Part shown: positions 11,419-22,217 of the stretch, piece after piece
How the letters are laid out: each line of letters starts with the position of its first letter
Position numbering within the stretch: position 1 is the first letter of the stretch
Assembly (NCBI GenBank): GCA_027919835.1
Contig: JANVFP010000033.1
Coordinates: 434,001-498,000 of the forward strand
DNA length: 64,000 nt
Direction: 5' to 3'
Source: Lentinula raphanica
Lineage: Eukaryota > Basidiomycota > Agaricomycetes > Agaricales > Omphalotaceae
Notes under the pieces: generated by a model
What the model saw: only the letters and a program-made list of their open reading frames with translations
Database searches by the model: none
What the model was told of the DNA's origin: nothing
Made by a program: the position numbers and the translations under genes

Positions 11419-11696
11419 AAATGAATTGAAAATTTCCCAGGCAACACAACGTCCATGTCAATGAGGAGATTTGAGATGTTCCTTTCGGCCTACCATTGGC
11501 CCGCAAAAATTCGTTTCTCCGATGTCCTGTACCCCAAGATCAAAGAGTATTCGCCTGCCGTGCGCTAGAGCTTCAAATCTAGATTAACCGCGTCCTAATT
11601 CTGTCGCGGTACTCATTCCTTAAAAATACCAAGGTCAAACGGCATCCGACCCTTGGTCCTCTCGTCCTCGCCCTCTACTAACCTTCCCTAGTCACA

Positions 11697-13249
11697 ATGA
11701 CGAAGAACTTGTTTTCCGTTCCCATTTTCTTCATTGCTTTTCGTGAAACCTTGGAGGCTGCGATCATTGTCTCCGTTCTGTTGGGTCTCGCTGAACAGAT
11801 CGTCTACGAGGATCCTGGACGCTTCACGCAAGAGCGCACAGTAACTTCCACAACCGATGAATCCAAGACTGATTCTCCCGAAGAAGATCTTGTAGTTGCG
11901 GCGGACGAGGAAGTTCAACGTCGCCGCCTTATCCGCAAACTGCGTATACAGGTTTGTCATTCATCAGAAGACCCTCAGCTTGCTGCTAATATTCGTGACC
12001 TAGATCTTTGCAGGTGCTGGAATAGGACTCTTCATAGCACTGGCTGTTGGAGCTGCGTATGTACCTCTTCAATGTTCTGCTCTCAAAGCGATTCATTTGT
12101 TTTAGCTTTATCGCTGTTTGGTTTACTCAAGCTTCAAACCTCTGGGCTAATACGGAAGAACTTTGGGAAGGTTATAATCTCCTCTACCGTACATAATATG
12201 CCATCGTTAAACTAACACCCCCGAATCCAGGCATTTTCGACATCATCGCGTCGCTCATGATTTTCGTAATGGGCGTGAGCATGCTGAAAATGGATCGAGG
12301 CATGTGCAGCCCTAACGTTCTAACGTGAATGGTCTTCTCATTCCCTGAATCATATTCAGCCAAAGCCAAATGGCGTCTCAAGCTTCAAAAAGCTTTTGAT
12401 GGTCGGACAAAGGGCGACAACGACGGGAAAGCGGGAAAATGGGTTTTGCTCATCCTTCCGTTGATCACTGTCTTGCGAGAAGGTATGTTTTCGCGTTGTT
12501 CAATGGCTTGAGGTTCTGAGCGTCACTCCCCAGGTCTTGAGGCTGTCATATTCATAGGAGGAGTTTCTCTCGGTCAGCCCGCTACCGCTATCCCCATTGC
12601 TGCTATAGTCGGCCTAGTCTGTGGTTTGATCGTTGGCTTCTTGATCTATCAATTCGGTAGCCGAACCAGTGAGTACATCTTTTTCCTTGTTCAAACGAAT
12701 AGACATTCTGATTCCAAAAACCCACCAAGCATTGAGTATCTTCCTCATCGCGATGACAAACCTGTTGCTCTTGATCGGTGCCGGCTTGTTCTCTCGTGGC
12801 GTATGGGCTTTCCAGGAAAACGCGTTCAACAATCTACTTGGTGCCGATGTCGACGACGCTGGAGGAGATGGTCCTGGGTCTTTCCAAGTCCAAGGAAATA
12901 TCTGGCATTTGGACTGCTGCAACCCGGAAGACAATCTCGATAACTCTGGCTGGTCTATCTTCAATGCTATATTCGGATGGACCAACAGCGCGACTCTGGG
13001 TTCAGTCCTGAGCTACGTGTTCTACTGGATTGCGGTCATTGTGACTTTGATCATTATGAAGTATAAAGAGGCAAGTTTTGTTACGAGTGTCTTTGTGAAG
13101 CGTTTTTCATCTGTTCATTTTAGGGAAGAACGACCTTGTTTGGACGCGAATCTACTGCCGGTCGCGCGCGCCGTATCCGTCGTGAAAAAGCGGCCTCGCA
13201 AAGTCGTCCAGCTGACGCCAGTTCCGGTAGTTCTACTGACGAAAAATAA
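11697..13249 (+). CDS. FTR1: FTR1-type high-affinity iron permease
   Basis: Plasma-membrane Fe(III) permease that works with the adjacent ferroxidase. It begins MTKNLFSVPIFFIAFRETLE, whose RETLE is the first REXLE iron-binding motif. The second, LREGLEAVIF, is assembled across an intron near 12483-12533. Other landmarks are IFAGAGIGLFIALAVGAAFI, KMDRAKAKWRLKL, WHLDCCNPE and the last helix VLSYVFYWIAVIVTLIIMKY, then a basic cytoplasmic tail (GRTTLFGRESTAGRARRIRR). Exons include 11697-11951, 12004-12056, 12106-12170, 12231-12299, a fifth from 12360 to 12482, a sixth from 12534 to 12668, one ending at 13070, and 13124-13249. Two introns (12300-12359 and 13071-13123) have GC donors. Confidence 0.93.
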
Positions 13250-14177
13250 AGCATTCGAGATTACATATTTCAATTCGAAAATTAGGTTGTCTATGTTGAA
13301 AAATTGTCAGGCTCTACATATCGTTTTTCTACCAAATTTTGCGTGTTTATCCAGAATTCGATTCGTGCCTTGAATAATGGAAGTAATATGTTCAACAACG
13401 CGCACTGAGTACAACGACAAAGAGGACAGGCTGATGAATTCGGCATCGTTTTCGATGATACCTAATACGAAGAAAAGAGAGTTCATGATCGAATGGGCAT
13501 AGTGAGTTCTATTAGGGCTATTCCTAGAAGGATCCAAACTTGGAACTTCTTTGAGCGATAGACATGTGTGGGGATATTTCTATCGGCCCCGTGAGGAGTA
13601 TCTGATAAGACAACTTGTCGTTCAGTGGAAACTGAGTTTGGGGAACTATTCTAAGAAGACTTTGTTCAGCATGGAAGCGGAAGCTTGTTTCGGGGGAATT
13701 AAAAGTGCAGTTGCACGAGGATTATCTGTTCACGAGGTTCGTTATCTGATAAAGTGCTGTACGTGACGAAGACAACAGAAAAAGCTTCAGTAGACAAGTG
13801 AGAATCTGAAGGACTGGACGTCTCTGACTTCGCGAAAAGCTGGTAGAAGATGAAGAATGATTACCCCTCATGCAAATGTAGTTTGATTGAACGAATCACT
13901 CACGGTGTACCATCATGGCGGTCTCCAGAACGTGGCACCCCCAGATACTCAATGAGTGTTGATTTTACTCTACGAGCTTCGTTACTCACCATCATGGCAC
14001 AAGTATGGTGAAGCGTAGCGAGTTTGGACCCCTACATTCCCAAGATCGTTCAGAGTAAGTTCTGATTGAACGATGATACAAATGTGCCTCCGACTGACTG
14101 ATTTTGAACCGTGTCCCGCCCAAGCTCCTTTCAAGTGTAAAAAGGCGCAAGGGGCAATAAGGCCTATACAGTCAGTA
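13250..14177. other. Intergenic between FTR1 and the F-box-like cluster
   Basis: Only short frames with non-ATG starts. The segment near 14040-14070 resembles the 3' flank of the next paralog (about 15385-15410), so the duplicated unit extends past the coding region. Confidence 0.5.
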
Positions 14178-15222
14178 CTATACCAGATACAATTCCCCTT
14201 CATGACCAGTGTAAATCGCCAACGCCTCCAAATCTTGCATGACATCAGGAGTGATATCTTTCCAATCCCCACCGTCGCCATGTTCTTGTCGGTGAATCGA
14301 GACAAGTGTGAGATCGATCCTGTCTCCTGCCCAAGGTCCTTCCGCAAGCCAATCCAAGCCCGCAAACATGGAAAGATTGGAATGGGTAGTTCGAGTAGCG
14401 GTGAGTGTGTAGAGGGCTTGCGTGATATTGTCCGGTCTGGCAAGGGTCACATACTCTCGCTGCAAGAGGTTACGAAGCATCCAGTGGTCTCCATGCTCTT
14501 GGATGGGCGTGAAGTTTTTCCAATGGAATGAGATCCAAGGCTTCAATCGCGTATCGCGATTAGCATCCAAGACTCGGAGCTCACGTCGAAGATTGGAGTT
14601 AGTTCGGACTCTCGGGTGACCCATGATGAGGCTATCCGTTGAGCCAGACACTTGAAAGCTATCAAGAGCGACACGATAAAGTGCGTTGTTGCTTTCATCG
14701 AGCCCCAGTTCTTGTTTTTCTATGTCAGTAAGCATCGATTTGGGCAAAGTTACGGCAAAGTCTCCAACGAGAAGTATACGACTTCCTGCCCAGGATTCGT
14801 TTTCGAGTTTGCAGCAGAGAGAGTGATATCGAGATTGCCCAGTGATCTCCCATAAGAAGGTGCAAGTGAGAGAAAAGCAGAGTAAATCCAGATAATCCTT
14901 GCCGAGGTCCTCAGCAATGATCAGTAACAGTTCGACAGGAAGCGCGAGGAGAAGCATTGAGGGTTGTAACCTACAGTATCATCAAATCTATGGGCTCAAA
15001 GAACGGAAATGTAAATGAAAACACCCACTCCAACGCTGTTCTTTCTGCTTTGCCTCTGTCTTCAAGATTTGTGGTAGTATTAAGCTTGTAGATCGACGGA
15101 ACGACGGGCGCCTGGAGCTGAGGCATCACAGAAGTGGGATTCCAGAAGAACTCATCAAGCTGTCCTAAAGGTCCAGTGGTTCGCTGGTTATCTATGCTGA
15201 TGAGCTGCCAGTGCTGTCGCAT
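14178..15222 (-). CDS. F-box-like family protein, tandem copy A
   Basis: Two exons (15029-15222 and 14178-14970) joined in phase give 328 residues. The short first exon encodes MRQHWQLISIDNQRTTGPLG, the family's N-terminal signature. Exon 2 starts with an F-box-like segment, LALPVELLLIIAEDLGKDYL followed by DLLCFSLTCTFLWEI. After it come SWAGSRILLVGDF and WMLRNLLQREYVTL, shared by all four copies. F-box proteins usually pick substrates for SCF ubiquitin ligases; a role for this family is inference. I know it only as an expanded agaricomycete family without assigned function. The 3' end is intact. Confidence 0.72.
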
Positions 15223-15471
15223 TATGGCCACTGGCTTATGGCTGTTGATGACAGATTGAAGTACTAAAGTTTAAGTAAGAAAGGCTACCACGCTAGACAA
15301 CGCTGATCACGAGAACATACGATACAGCACTGACTCGGTTGCCGTTGAATATCATACTATGTAGCGCTGCGAGTCTGCAGCCCAGTAAGTTCTTATTGAA
15401 CCGCACTACATGCTCCTTCCACTAAAACAAGTATCGCACTTGCATAAGCTTCATGGACAACGAACATCCAG

Positions 15472-16560
15472 TCAATACGAAGGCCCCGGATGCAATTCCT
15501 CTTCAGTCATATCCCAGCTCTCGTCCGAATAGTCATCTTCATCCCGGGCCAACCTCTGCAGATGCTTTTTGACACCGAGAGTGATGTCCACCCAATTTAT
15601 ATCGTCCCCGTGTTCTCGTCGATGGACCGAGACCACTGTGAGCTCGATTCTATCTCCTGCCCAATTTCCGTTGCCTTCTTTAGAATGGAGAAAATAAGAA
15701 TATTGCGAATGACCGACGAGGCAGTGGAGGACCTGCGCAATTTTACGCTCGGAATTGGGAAGGGTTACATACACTCGTTTCGAGAGGTTACGAAGCATCC
15801 AGGAATCGCCATCCTGCAGTTTCAGGACACAGTCTTCCCGATTGACCGAGATCCACCGCATGCATTGCGCATTGCGATTGGCTTTCTTGAGTTCGCGCAG
15901 AAGTGTCGAGTTCGTCCGGACCCTTTCGTCGCCGAGGATAAGGTCGTTTGACATATATGCAAGATCTCGAAAACTATCAGAAGCGACATAATAGAGGGCA
16001 CTTCCGATTCCAAAGATGTTATAGTGTTCATCAAGAAGCCCTAATTCTTCTTTCTCTTCGTGCGTGAGCATTGATTCAGGCAGATTGGCCGCAGCATAGT
16101 CTCCAATCAGGATGATACGATTTCTGGACCAGCTTTCCTGTCTGAGTTTGTAGCAAAGAGAATGATAACGAGCCTGTCCGGTGATCTCCCACAAGAAGGT
16201 GCAAGTAAGAGAAAAGCAAAGCAAATGGAGATAATCTTTGCCAAGGTCCCAAGCAATGATCAGTAGGAGCTCGACAGGAAGTTTAAGGAGAAGCGTCGAG
16301 GATTGTGACCTAACGCGCAAATTTCAGTGTCAGCAGATAATCAAGCTCAAACATGGGAATGTCACTCACTCCAGGGCCATCCTCTGCGCCTTGGCTCGGT
16401 CTTCAGGACTCCTCGTATCGAGCTTGTATGTCGACGGAACAGCAACAGTTTTCAGATAAGAAACAGCGCGACTCCAGTACCAGAAGAACTCTGGAAGCTT
16501 TCCTAAATGTCCTGCGGATGCCCGGTTATCAATGCTGATGAGTTTGAAATACTCTCCCAT
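15472..16560 (-). CDS. F-box-like family protein, tandem copy B
   Basis: Exons 16370-16560 and 15472-16309 give 342 residues. It starts MGEYFKLISIDNRASAGHLG. The exon junction falls at the same codon as in copies A, C and D (GA|G). The F-box-like segment is LKLPVELLLIIAWDLGKDYL followed by HLLCFSLTCTFLWEI, then SWSRNRIILIGDYAAANLPE and WMLRNLSKRVYVTL. An acidic tail (EDDYSDESWDMTEEE) ends the protein. A GGT microsatellite lies just upstream of the start codon. Intact. Confidence 0.72.
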
Positions 16561-16567
16561 AATGGCT

Positions 16568-16600
16568 TGTGGGTGGTGGTGGTGGTGGTGGTGGTGGTTG
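16568..16600. repeat. (GGT)n microsatellite next to the copy B start
   Basis: About nine GGT units lie immediately upstream of the copy B start codon, in its presumed 5' leader. A shorter run is at the same place in copy C (about 18387-18401). Confidence 0.8.
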
Positions 16601-17129
16601 AAAACAGGTAGGAAAGAGTTATATGCAGATCGCAGGTGCTGCAGCACCGAGTATGTCGATTTATATAATATGTAGCCTCAATGGGTGCCAGCCTCGAGGA
16701 ATCCTCGCGGAGGGAAGTGCGTCGTGCGGTCGTTCATTGAATAGCGAATCGAAACGACTCTGGTCTGATCATGAACAATACAGAAGATTATGAGGGAAGC
16801 TGCTACTCACAAACATTTATTAATTATCTGTCCACTTAGATCAATTGCCTTGCCCCCCTGCCAGTTTTCCCAAATGAGGTTGTTTCTTGTTGTTTCATTG
16901 AGCGTTGAGCGTCGAACATTGAGGATGACTTTGAACGTTATAGAGAGTGGCGGTTTCAGAGTACGGAGAAAATAGTCAAATCGTTCAACGCTGATCAATG
17001 CCTATTCCAAGGAGTTTAGTAATGAGTCGGGCAATGGGAGAACTTGGTCATTGCTCAGAAGGGAACATGAAGTGGCTGTGTTGAGATGTCTTTGTGGCTA
17101 CAGGCGCTTACAGGCGGCTATTGACTTTT
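16601..17129. other. Intergenic, copy B promoter side
   Basis: No gene. The segment at about 16682-16735 (CAGCCTCGAGGAATCCTCGC and beyond) is shared with the upstream region of copy C (about 18460-18520), so the promoter was duplicated with the gene. Confidence 0.5.
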
Positions 17130-17245
17130 CCGTTCTTTCAACGAGAAGCAACGAGGATCGTAGCCTGTACTAGAACGGAATGAAAAACGTCCATTCTAGC
17201 GGTGTTCTCTCTGCTTTGTCTTCGAAACTTCTGAACATGTAGGGA
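17130..17245 (-). pseudogene. Relic of a fifth F-box-like copy (exon 1/exon 2 junction only)
   Basis: The plus-strand text around 17139-17170 (AACGAGAAGCAACGAGGATC, then a TAGCCTGTAC acceptor-like stretch) matches the start of exon 2 plus acceptor of the intact copies. The stretch TCCATTCTAGCGGTGTTCTC at about 17192-17211 and the following TCTGCTTTGTCTTC match the end of exon 1. The rest of both exons is missing. The relic lies directly downstream of copy C. Confidence 0.55.
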
Positions 17246-17277
17246 AAGGGATAATAAACAAGTCTGGTATCATCCAG

Positions 17278-18373
17278 TCAATACAATGAGTCCGGATCCG
17301 ACTCGTCTTCAGATCCGTCCTCGAATGCCAGCTCCTCTTGACAGCCATCTTCATACGCCCGCTTCACCAGCTCTTTTATGACATATCGAGCGATATCCGC
17401 CCACTCATTCACGTCGTCCCCGACTTCTTGTTGATGAAGCGAGGCAACTGTGAGATCAATTCTATCTCCTTCCCAATTTTCTGGGCCTTCATCGGAAAAG
17501 GAGTAACAAGAATATTGGGTTTCACCAACAAGGGTGTAGAGGATCTGCATAACATGACGCGAGTTGGCGAGTGTCACATACTCCCGTTTTGAGAGGTTAC
17601 GGAGCATCCAACGATCACCGTCCTGCCGTTCGACGACGCAGTCTTTTCGGTTGACTGAAACCCAAGGCATACATTGCTCAATGTCATGAGCATCCATGAG
17701 TTCATCCAGAAGTTTTGGGTTCCTCCGGACTCTTTGATCACCAAAGATGGGGTATTTCGGTATACGTGAAAGTTGTCGAAAGTTATCATAAGCGATAGAA
17801 TAGAGGGAGCCTGCCAGGCCATACAAGGAATACCTACGTTCGTCGAGGAGTTTGAACTCTTCTTTCTCTTCGTCCGTAAGCATCGAATCAGGCAAACGGT
17901 CAGCATATTCTCCAATGAGGATGATACGACTGCCGGACCAGCTATCCTGTTTAAGTCTGCGGTATAGGGAGTGATAACGAGTTCGACCGGTGATCTCCCA
18001 TAAGAACGTGCAAGTCAGGGAGAAGCAAAGAAGATGCAGATAATCTTTGCCAAGGTCCTCGGCAATGATTAGTAGGAGCTCAACAGGAAGTGTGAGGAGA
18101 AGCGTCGAGAATTGTGGCCTGTACGCGCAAACTTCAGTGTCAGCAAATATACGAGCTTAATCATTGGAATGACACCCACTCCAAGGCCATTCTTTGAGCT
18201 CTGGCTTGGTCTTCGGGACTCCTGGTATCCGACTTGTATGTCGACGGCATGACCACAGCTTTTAGAAAAGAGACAGCACGATTCGGACACCAGAAGAACT
18301 CTTTGAGCTTTCCTAGCTCATGTCCTGTAGTTGCCCAGTTATCAATGCTGAGAAGTTGCCAGCACTCTCCCAT
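17278..18373 (-). CDS. F-box-like family protein, tandem copy C
   Basis: Exons 18180-18373 and 17278-18118 give 344 residues. It starts MGECWQLLSIDNWATTGHEL. The acceptor (GTACAG|GCCACA) joins in phase to the F-box-like segment LTLPVELLLIIAEDLGKDYL then HLLCFSLTCTFLWEI. Further on are SWSGSRIILIGEYADRLPDS and WMLRNLSKREYVTL. The C-terminus is strongly acidic (EELAFEDGSEDESDPDSLY). Intact. Confidence 0.72.
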
Positions 18374-19102
18374 TGTGGCTTCAAATGGTGGTGGTGGTGG
18401 TTGAAGACAGGTATGAGAATTACACGCACTGGATCACCGTAATTACTGGCAGGCTCGACACCAGCCTCAAGGAATCCTCATGGTCAGAAATTTGTGGGTC
18501 CGACATGCGGTTGTTCATGGAATCTTCGGGTCGGCATTGAACTTTCGGTTTACCTTGGCTCAACAAAGCATGAAAGACGCAATCGTGTCCTCTGAATTTT
18601 TGTACACAAAAACACCAGCTTGAGGAAGGTTGAGAGCAAATTTTTTCGAAGGCTGAACGTTGAGAACGGAAGTACCGGAGACAGCAGTCTTTGGCGCGGT
18701 ACCCTCCAAAGGAGTTGGAGTGTGGAGAAAGAAGATTGGAGATCGGAAGCGTTGTGTGGCTGTGCTAAATATCATGGACGAGCGTCGAGAGGCGTCGAGT
18801 CAGGTCGAGTCCGAGGGCCGACTGTCACTCTTTGAAGGCTGTTTGTCGTCTTGCTTCTGCGCTCCTAGCAGTGGATCTATGTCATAGAAAACTTGCAAAG
18901 ATTCAACATCCATCCTATATCGTCTTATCTACCAACTCGAAGTACCAGAACTGAATGATTTACAGAGTTTTACGATGTCTACAATTTCCTCTTGAATCCT
19001 GTTCCCATGAGTCCGTCGCCATTGATATAGTGCAAGTACATAAGGTAAGCTGAGTTAAACATGAGGGGAACACAAACAGCTCTAGGCAGTAGGCATTTAA
19101 CA
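18374..19102. other. Intergenic, copy C promoter side
   Basis: Holds a short GGT microsatellite (about 18387-18401) and, at about 18460-18520, the flank shared with copy B. Small frames at 18560-18890 start from non-ATG codons or lack any recognisable sequence; I call no gene. Confidence 0.5.
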
Positions 19103-20148
19103 TCACACCAAGCGCAAACGCTTTTCACAGTCATCCCTAACCGCCTGATCCTTCAATCTGCGTATGACACCAAGAGTAACATCTCTCCAATTCGCATTGT
19201 CGCCATGTTCTTGTTGATGGATCGAGACAACTGTGAGATCGATTCTATCGCCCGTCCAATTAATGGAAAAGCAGGAATATTCGGAAGCACCAACAAGGAT
19301 GAAGAGGACCTGCATGATATTCCGCGACCGGTGGAGGGTCACGTACTCTCGTTTTGTGAGGTTACGAAGCACCCAGTGGTCCCCATTCTGCCGTCGGAAC
19401 ATGAAGTTCTTCCAATGAATCGAGACCCAAGGCTTGCATTGCTTGATGCGTTTAGCATTCAGCAGTTCACTCTGAAGTTGTGGGTTCGTCCGAACTCTTT
19501 GATCACCAAGGATGAGGTTGCTTGGTTTAAATGGAAGAACCCGGAAATCCTCGCAAGCGACATCAAAAAGGGCAGTCCCGAGTGCGCACGAGCGGTGGGA
19601 ATCGTCATCCATCCTATCATGGAGCCCCAGCTCTGCTTTATCTTTGTCAGTAAGAAGCTTGGAATAAGGCGCGTTCTCGCCATATTCGCCAACGAGGATT
19701 ATACGAGTCCCGGACCAGCTTTCCTGTTTGAGTCTGTAGCACAGAGAATCATAGCGAGCCTGACTGGTGATCTCCCACGAGAAGGTGCAAGTAAGAGAAA
19801 AGCAAAGTAAATGCAGATAATCATTGCTAAGGTTCTCGGCAATGATTAGTAGAAGCTCGACAGGCAGTGCGAAGAGGAGCGTTGAGGATTGTGACCTGTA
19901 CATGACATCAGTCAACCTATAGACTCAAGGATTGGAGTAATTGATGAAGAGACCTACTCCAAGGCCAGTCTCTGAGCTTCGTCCCGGTCTTCAGGACTCC
20001 TGGTATCGAGCTTATATGTGGACGGGATGACAGGAGCTTTGAGATAAGAAACAATGTGATTCGCCCACCAGAAGAACTCTACGAGCTTTCCTATATGCCC
20101 TGCAGTTGTCCGATTTTCAATGCTGATGAGTTGCCAGCTCTCTCCCAT
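19103..20148 (-). CDS. F-box-like family protein, tandem copy D
   Basis: Exons 19958-20148 and 19103-19895 give 327 residues. It starts MGESWQLISIENRTTAGHIG. Exon 2 has LFALPVELLLIIAENLSNDY followed by LHLLCFSLTCTFSWEI, then SWSGTRIILVGEYGENAPYS, WVLRNLTKREYVTL and WTGDRIDLTVVSIHQQEHGD. The exon junction phase is as in the other copies. Exon 2 also carries a 249-codon open frame on the opposite strand, which I treat as a shadow. Intact. Confidence 0.72.
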
Positions 20149-20606
20149 TATGACTTATGGCAGCAGTGGTCAATGACAGATGGGAGAGCTACACCATACA
20201 GCGCTTAGGTTGTCGAATCTTATGCATCCTCGATGCCAGCATCGCTAAATTGTCTGAAATCTTGTACGGGCTTGCATCAAATATATTTGTCATGCAACTG
20301 TTATCTGGCAGTACATTCCGTCGGATTCCATTTCAATCTGTTGTCAATCTTGTAGCCCCATTGTATCCGCTCATGTTTTCCGGGTAATGATTGCCTGAAG
20401 TACAATGACTTATGGGACCTTCATGGACATTGCCAGTTTCTTATGCTCCCTTACAATTGAATCAAGGTATTGTACTACCCACATAACCATCAGTAATTCA
20501 CAAACAACAGTTGCAGCCAATCCTTAGTCGAATGAATTTGATACACAATGCATGTTACCCGCTACCTGACCGAATAGTACATCTCACTAAGCATAACTGC
20601 CCAATC
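20149..20606. other. Intergenic, copy D promoter side
   Basis: No gene or clear repeat seen. It separates the F-box-like cluster from the transposon region. Confidence 0.5.
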
Positions 20607-22137
20607 TCACAGTGATCCATACCCATTGTCCGACTGCCAACTATCTTCGTCATCATCACTGTCGTTGTCAGCTGCCTCAACTGATTTGTCATCGTTACTG
20701 CTGCCCCGATCACCCCCATCTTCAATCTCCGATTGTTCTGAATGCGAGTCGTCATCTTCACTATCACTGGACGATGATCCGTGATCACTACTATCTTTGA
20801 AGAACCTTCGATTAGCAACATGCCCGACACCCCCTCTGGGGAAGTATCTCATGAACATATCACGGTCTACGAACCTAGTAGTACGTTGATCAATCAAGAT
20901 GTTGCAATAATTCAGTTTGACGAAGAACTCACACCCCGACATAGAAATATTCCCAATCATTTGTCTCCCCTTGCTTTCGAGCCACCGTAGGCTGTGTAGT
21001 CTGGAGCAATTTGTTGGTCCGACCATCCTTGAATGCGGGCATGAGGTGGCACCCTCTAATCACTTGAGCTGGATCTAGAAAGCCGAATGCAAATGGGTCA
21101 CTCTCTTCAACGAAGCCAATCTTTGGCAATTGTGCATCACAGGATGTTGAGCAATGATCTGGGTCAACACCAAGCCAGCGAACCCAGAGGAACTCCATAT
21201 CTTGAGGTCCGAATTGAGTCGAATTCATTTGAGGATGACTGGAAAGGACTGTCGCACGATAGATTCCGAGTACGCGTGCATACCAATATGGATGAGATCC
21301 AGGATGATCTTCACCGGAAAGCATCATGACATCTGCATGATTACTCGGATTGATTGTATCCTGGTCCCGTCTCACATCGTATGTAGTATAATTGACGCGA
21401 CAGGTTTTCAAAGAGATGAACTGGCCTCCTTTCAAACGGATGTGATTTCTGTCTGCATCTGTGAAAGACTCGTGCGTGTCGCCATTGAACTGACGGTTCA
21501 ACAAACGCCCGAGGAGATGGTCTTGAAGTTTGGGCCAGAAGTTCTATGTACGGAATGAATAAGATGACAATATCTCAATAGAAACACTTTACCTTTGCTG
21601 CTGGATCGTCTCGGTATCTTTGGATGAAAGAGCCAAGATTGTGTTTCTGCTTCAACGTCCGTCCGATATGATGATGGGCTGCTAGAACTTCACTAGCATT
21701 CTCGGGGTTGAGTGCACGTTGGTTCTGTCGTCGCTTGGTATGGATGCCAAGGTTATCGAAGACTCGTTTCGACCACTCCACCTGTTGCAGTCTACGACCG
21801 ATCTGCTTAGGATCCTTCATCAGGAAAAATATTCTCATCTCTAGAGTCCCCAGAGATACCCCCCAATTCCTAGGGAGTCTCAGAGAGCCTAGAGTATCTG
21901 AGTTCTTTGAGGCTTCTAAAAATTCTCTGGGTGCTTTCTGGTGCTTTCTGATGCTTTCTGGTGCTTTCTGGTGCTTTCAGATGCTTTCAGGATCTCTAGG
22001 ATGTTTTTTGATCTTTCAAAGTTCACAAAAATCTCTGAGCAGCCTAGGAATTGGGGGGTATCTCTGGGGACTCTAGAGCTGAGAATATTTTTCCTGATGT
22101 TCTTCTTGTTCCCGATACCATAGAGTCTCTTCACTAC
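20607..22137 (-). pseudogene. C-terminal part of a Plavaka-like transposon ORF, interrupted by a TIR element
   Basis: Pieces in order on the minus strand: a frame ending RLYGIGNKK before 22101; DPKQIGRRLQQVEWSKRVFD from 21815 to about 21590, with HHIGRTLKQKHNLGSFIQRY; after a short intron, LLNRQFNGDTHESFTDADRN to 20929, including DMEFLWVRWLGVDPDHC and GFLDPAQVIRGCHLMPAF; then DRDMFMRYFPRGGVGHVANR and an acidic Asp/Ser tail to about 20607. This matches what I know of the C-terminal region of the large ORFs of basidiomycete Plavaka/KDZ-like DNA transposons. The catalytic part is absent, so this is a remnant. A 282-bp element (21818-22099) sits inside it. The exact superfamily name is less certain than its transposon nature. 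Confidence 0.6.
21818..22099. mobile_element. 282-bp TIR element (MITE-like), element 1
   Basis: Non-coding insert with terminal inverted repeats of about 57 bp differing at one position. They begin CATCAGGAAAAATATTCTCA and continue through CTAGAGTCCCCAGAGATACC to CCTAGG. The centre (21930-22010) is a tandem array of about 10-bp units (GTGCTTTCTG and variants). It is flanked by a possible 2-bp target duplication, TT/TT (21816-21817 and 22100-22101). An AT duplication internal to the repeat ends would fit equally well. Removing it with one TT leaves the surrounding Plavaka-like frame open and continuous (GNKK joined to KDPKQIGRR). It codes for nothing. Confidence 0.85.
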
Positions 22138-22217
22138 TCAGTGAGCGAGTTCACCCTATCAGGGCATTAGTGTATGAACATCAATCATAACACAGCGAAG
22201 ACTCACCGTCTGAGTGG

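Noticed and set aside
12301..12335. Extending the FTR1 exon past 12299 to use a GT donor (for example CTAAC|GTGAAT)
   Set aside because: It breaks the frame into the next exon, while the GC donor gives the conserved MDRAKAKWRLK sequence.
19061..19810. 249-codon open frame antisense to F-box-like copy D, with shorter counterparts antisense to copies A, B and C
   Set aside because: It uses the codon-aligned opposite frame, whose openness follows from rare TTA, CTA and TCA codons in the sense genes; the sense strand has the spliced, conserved domains.
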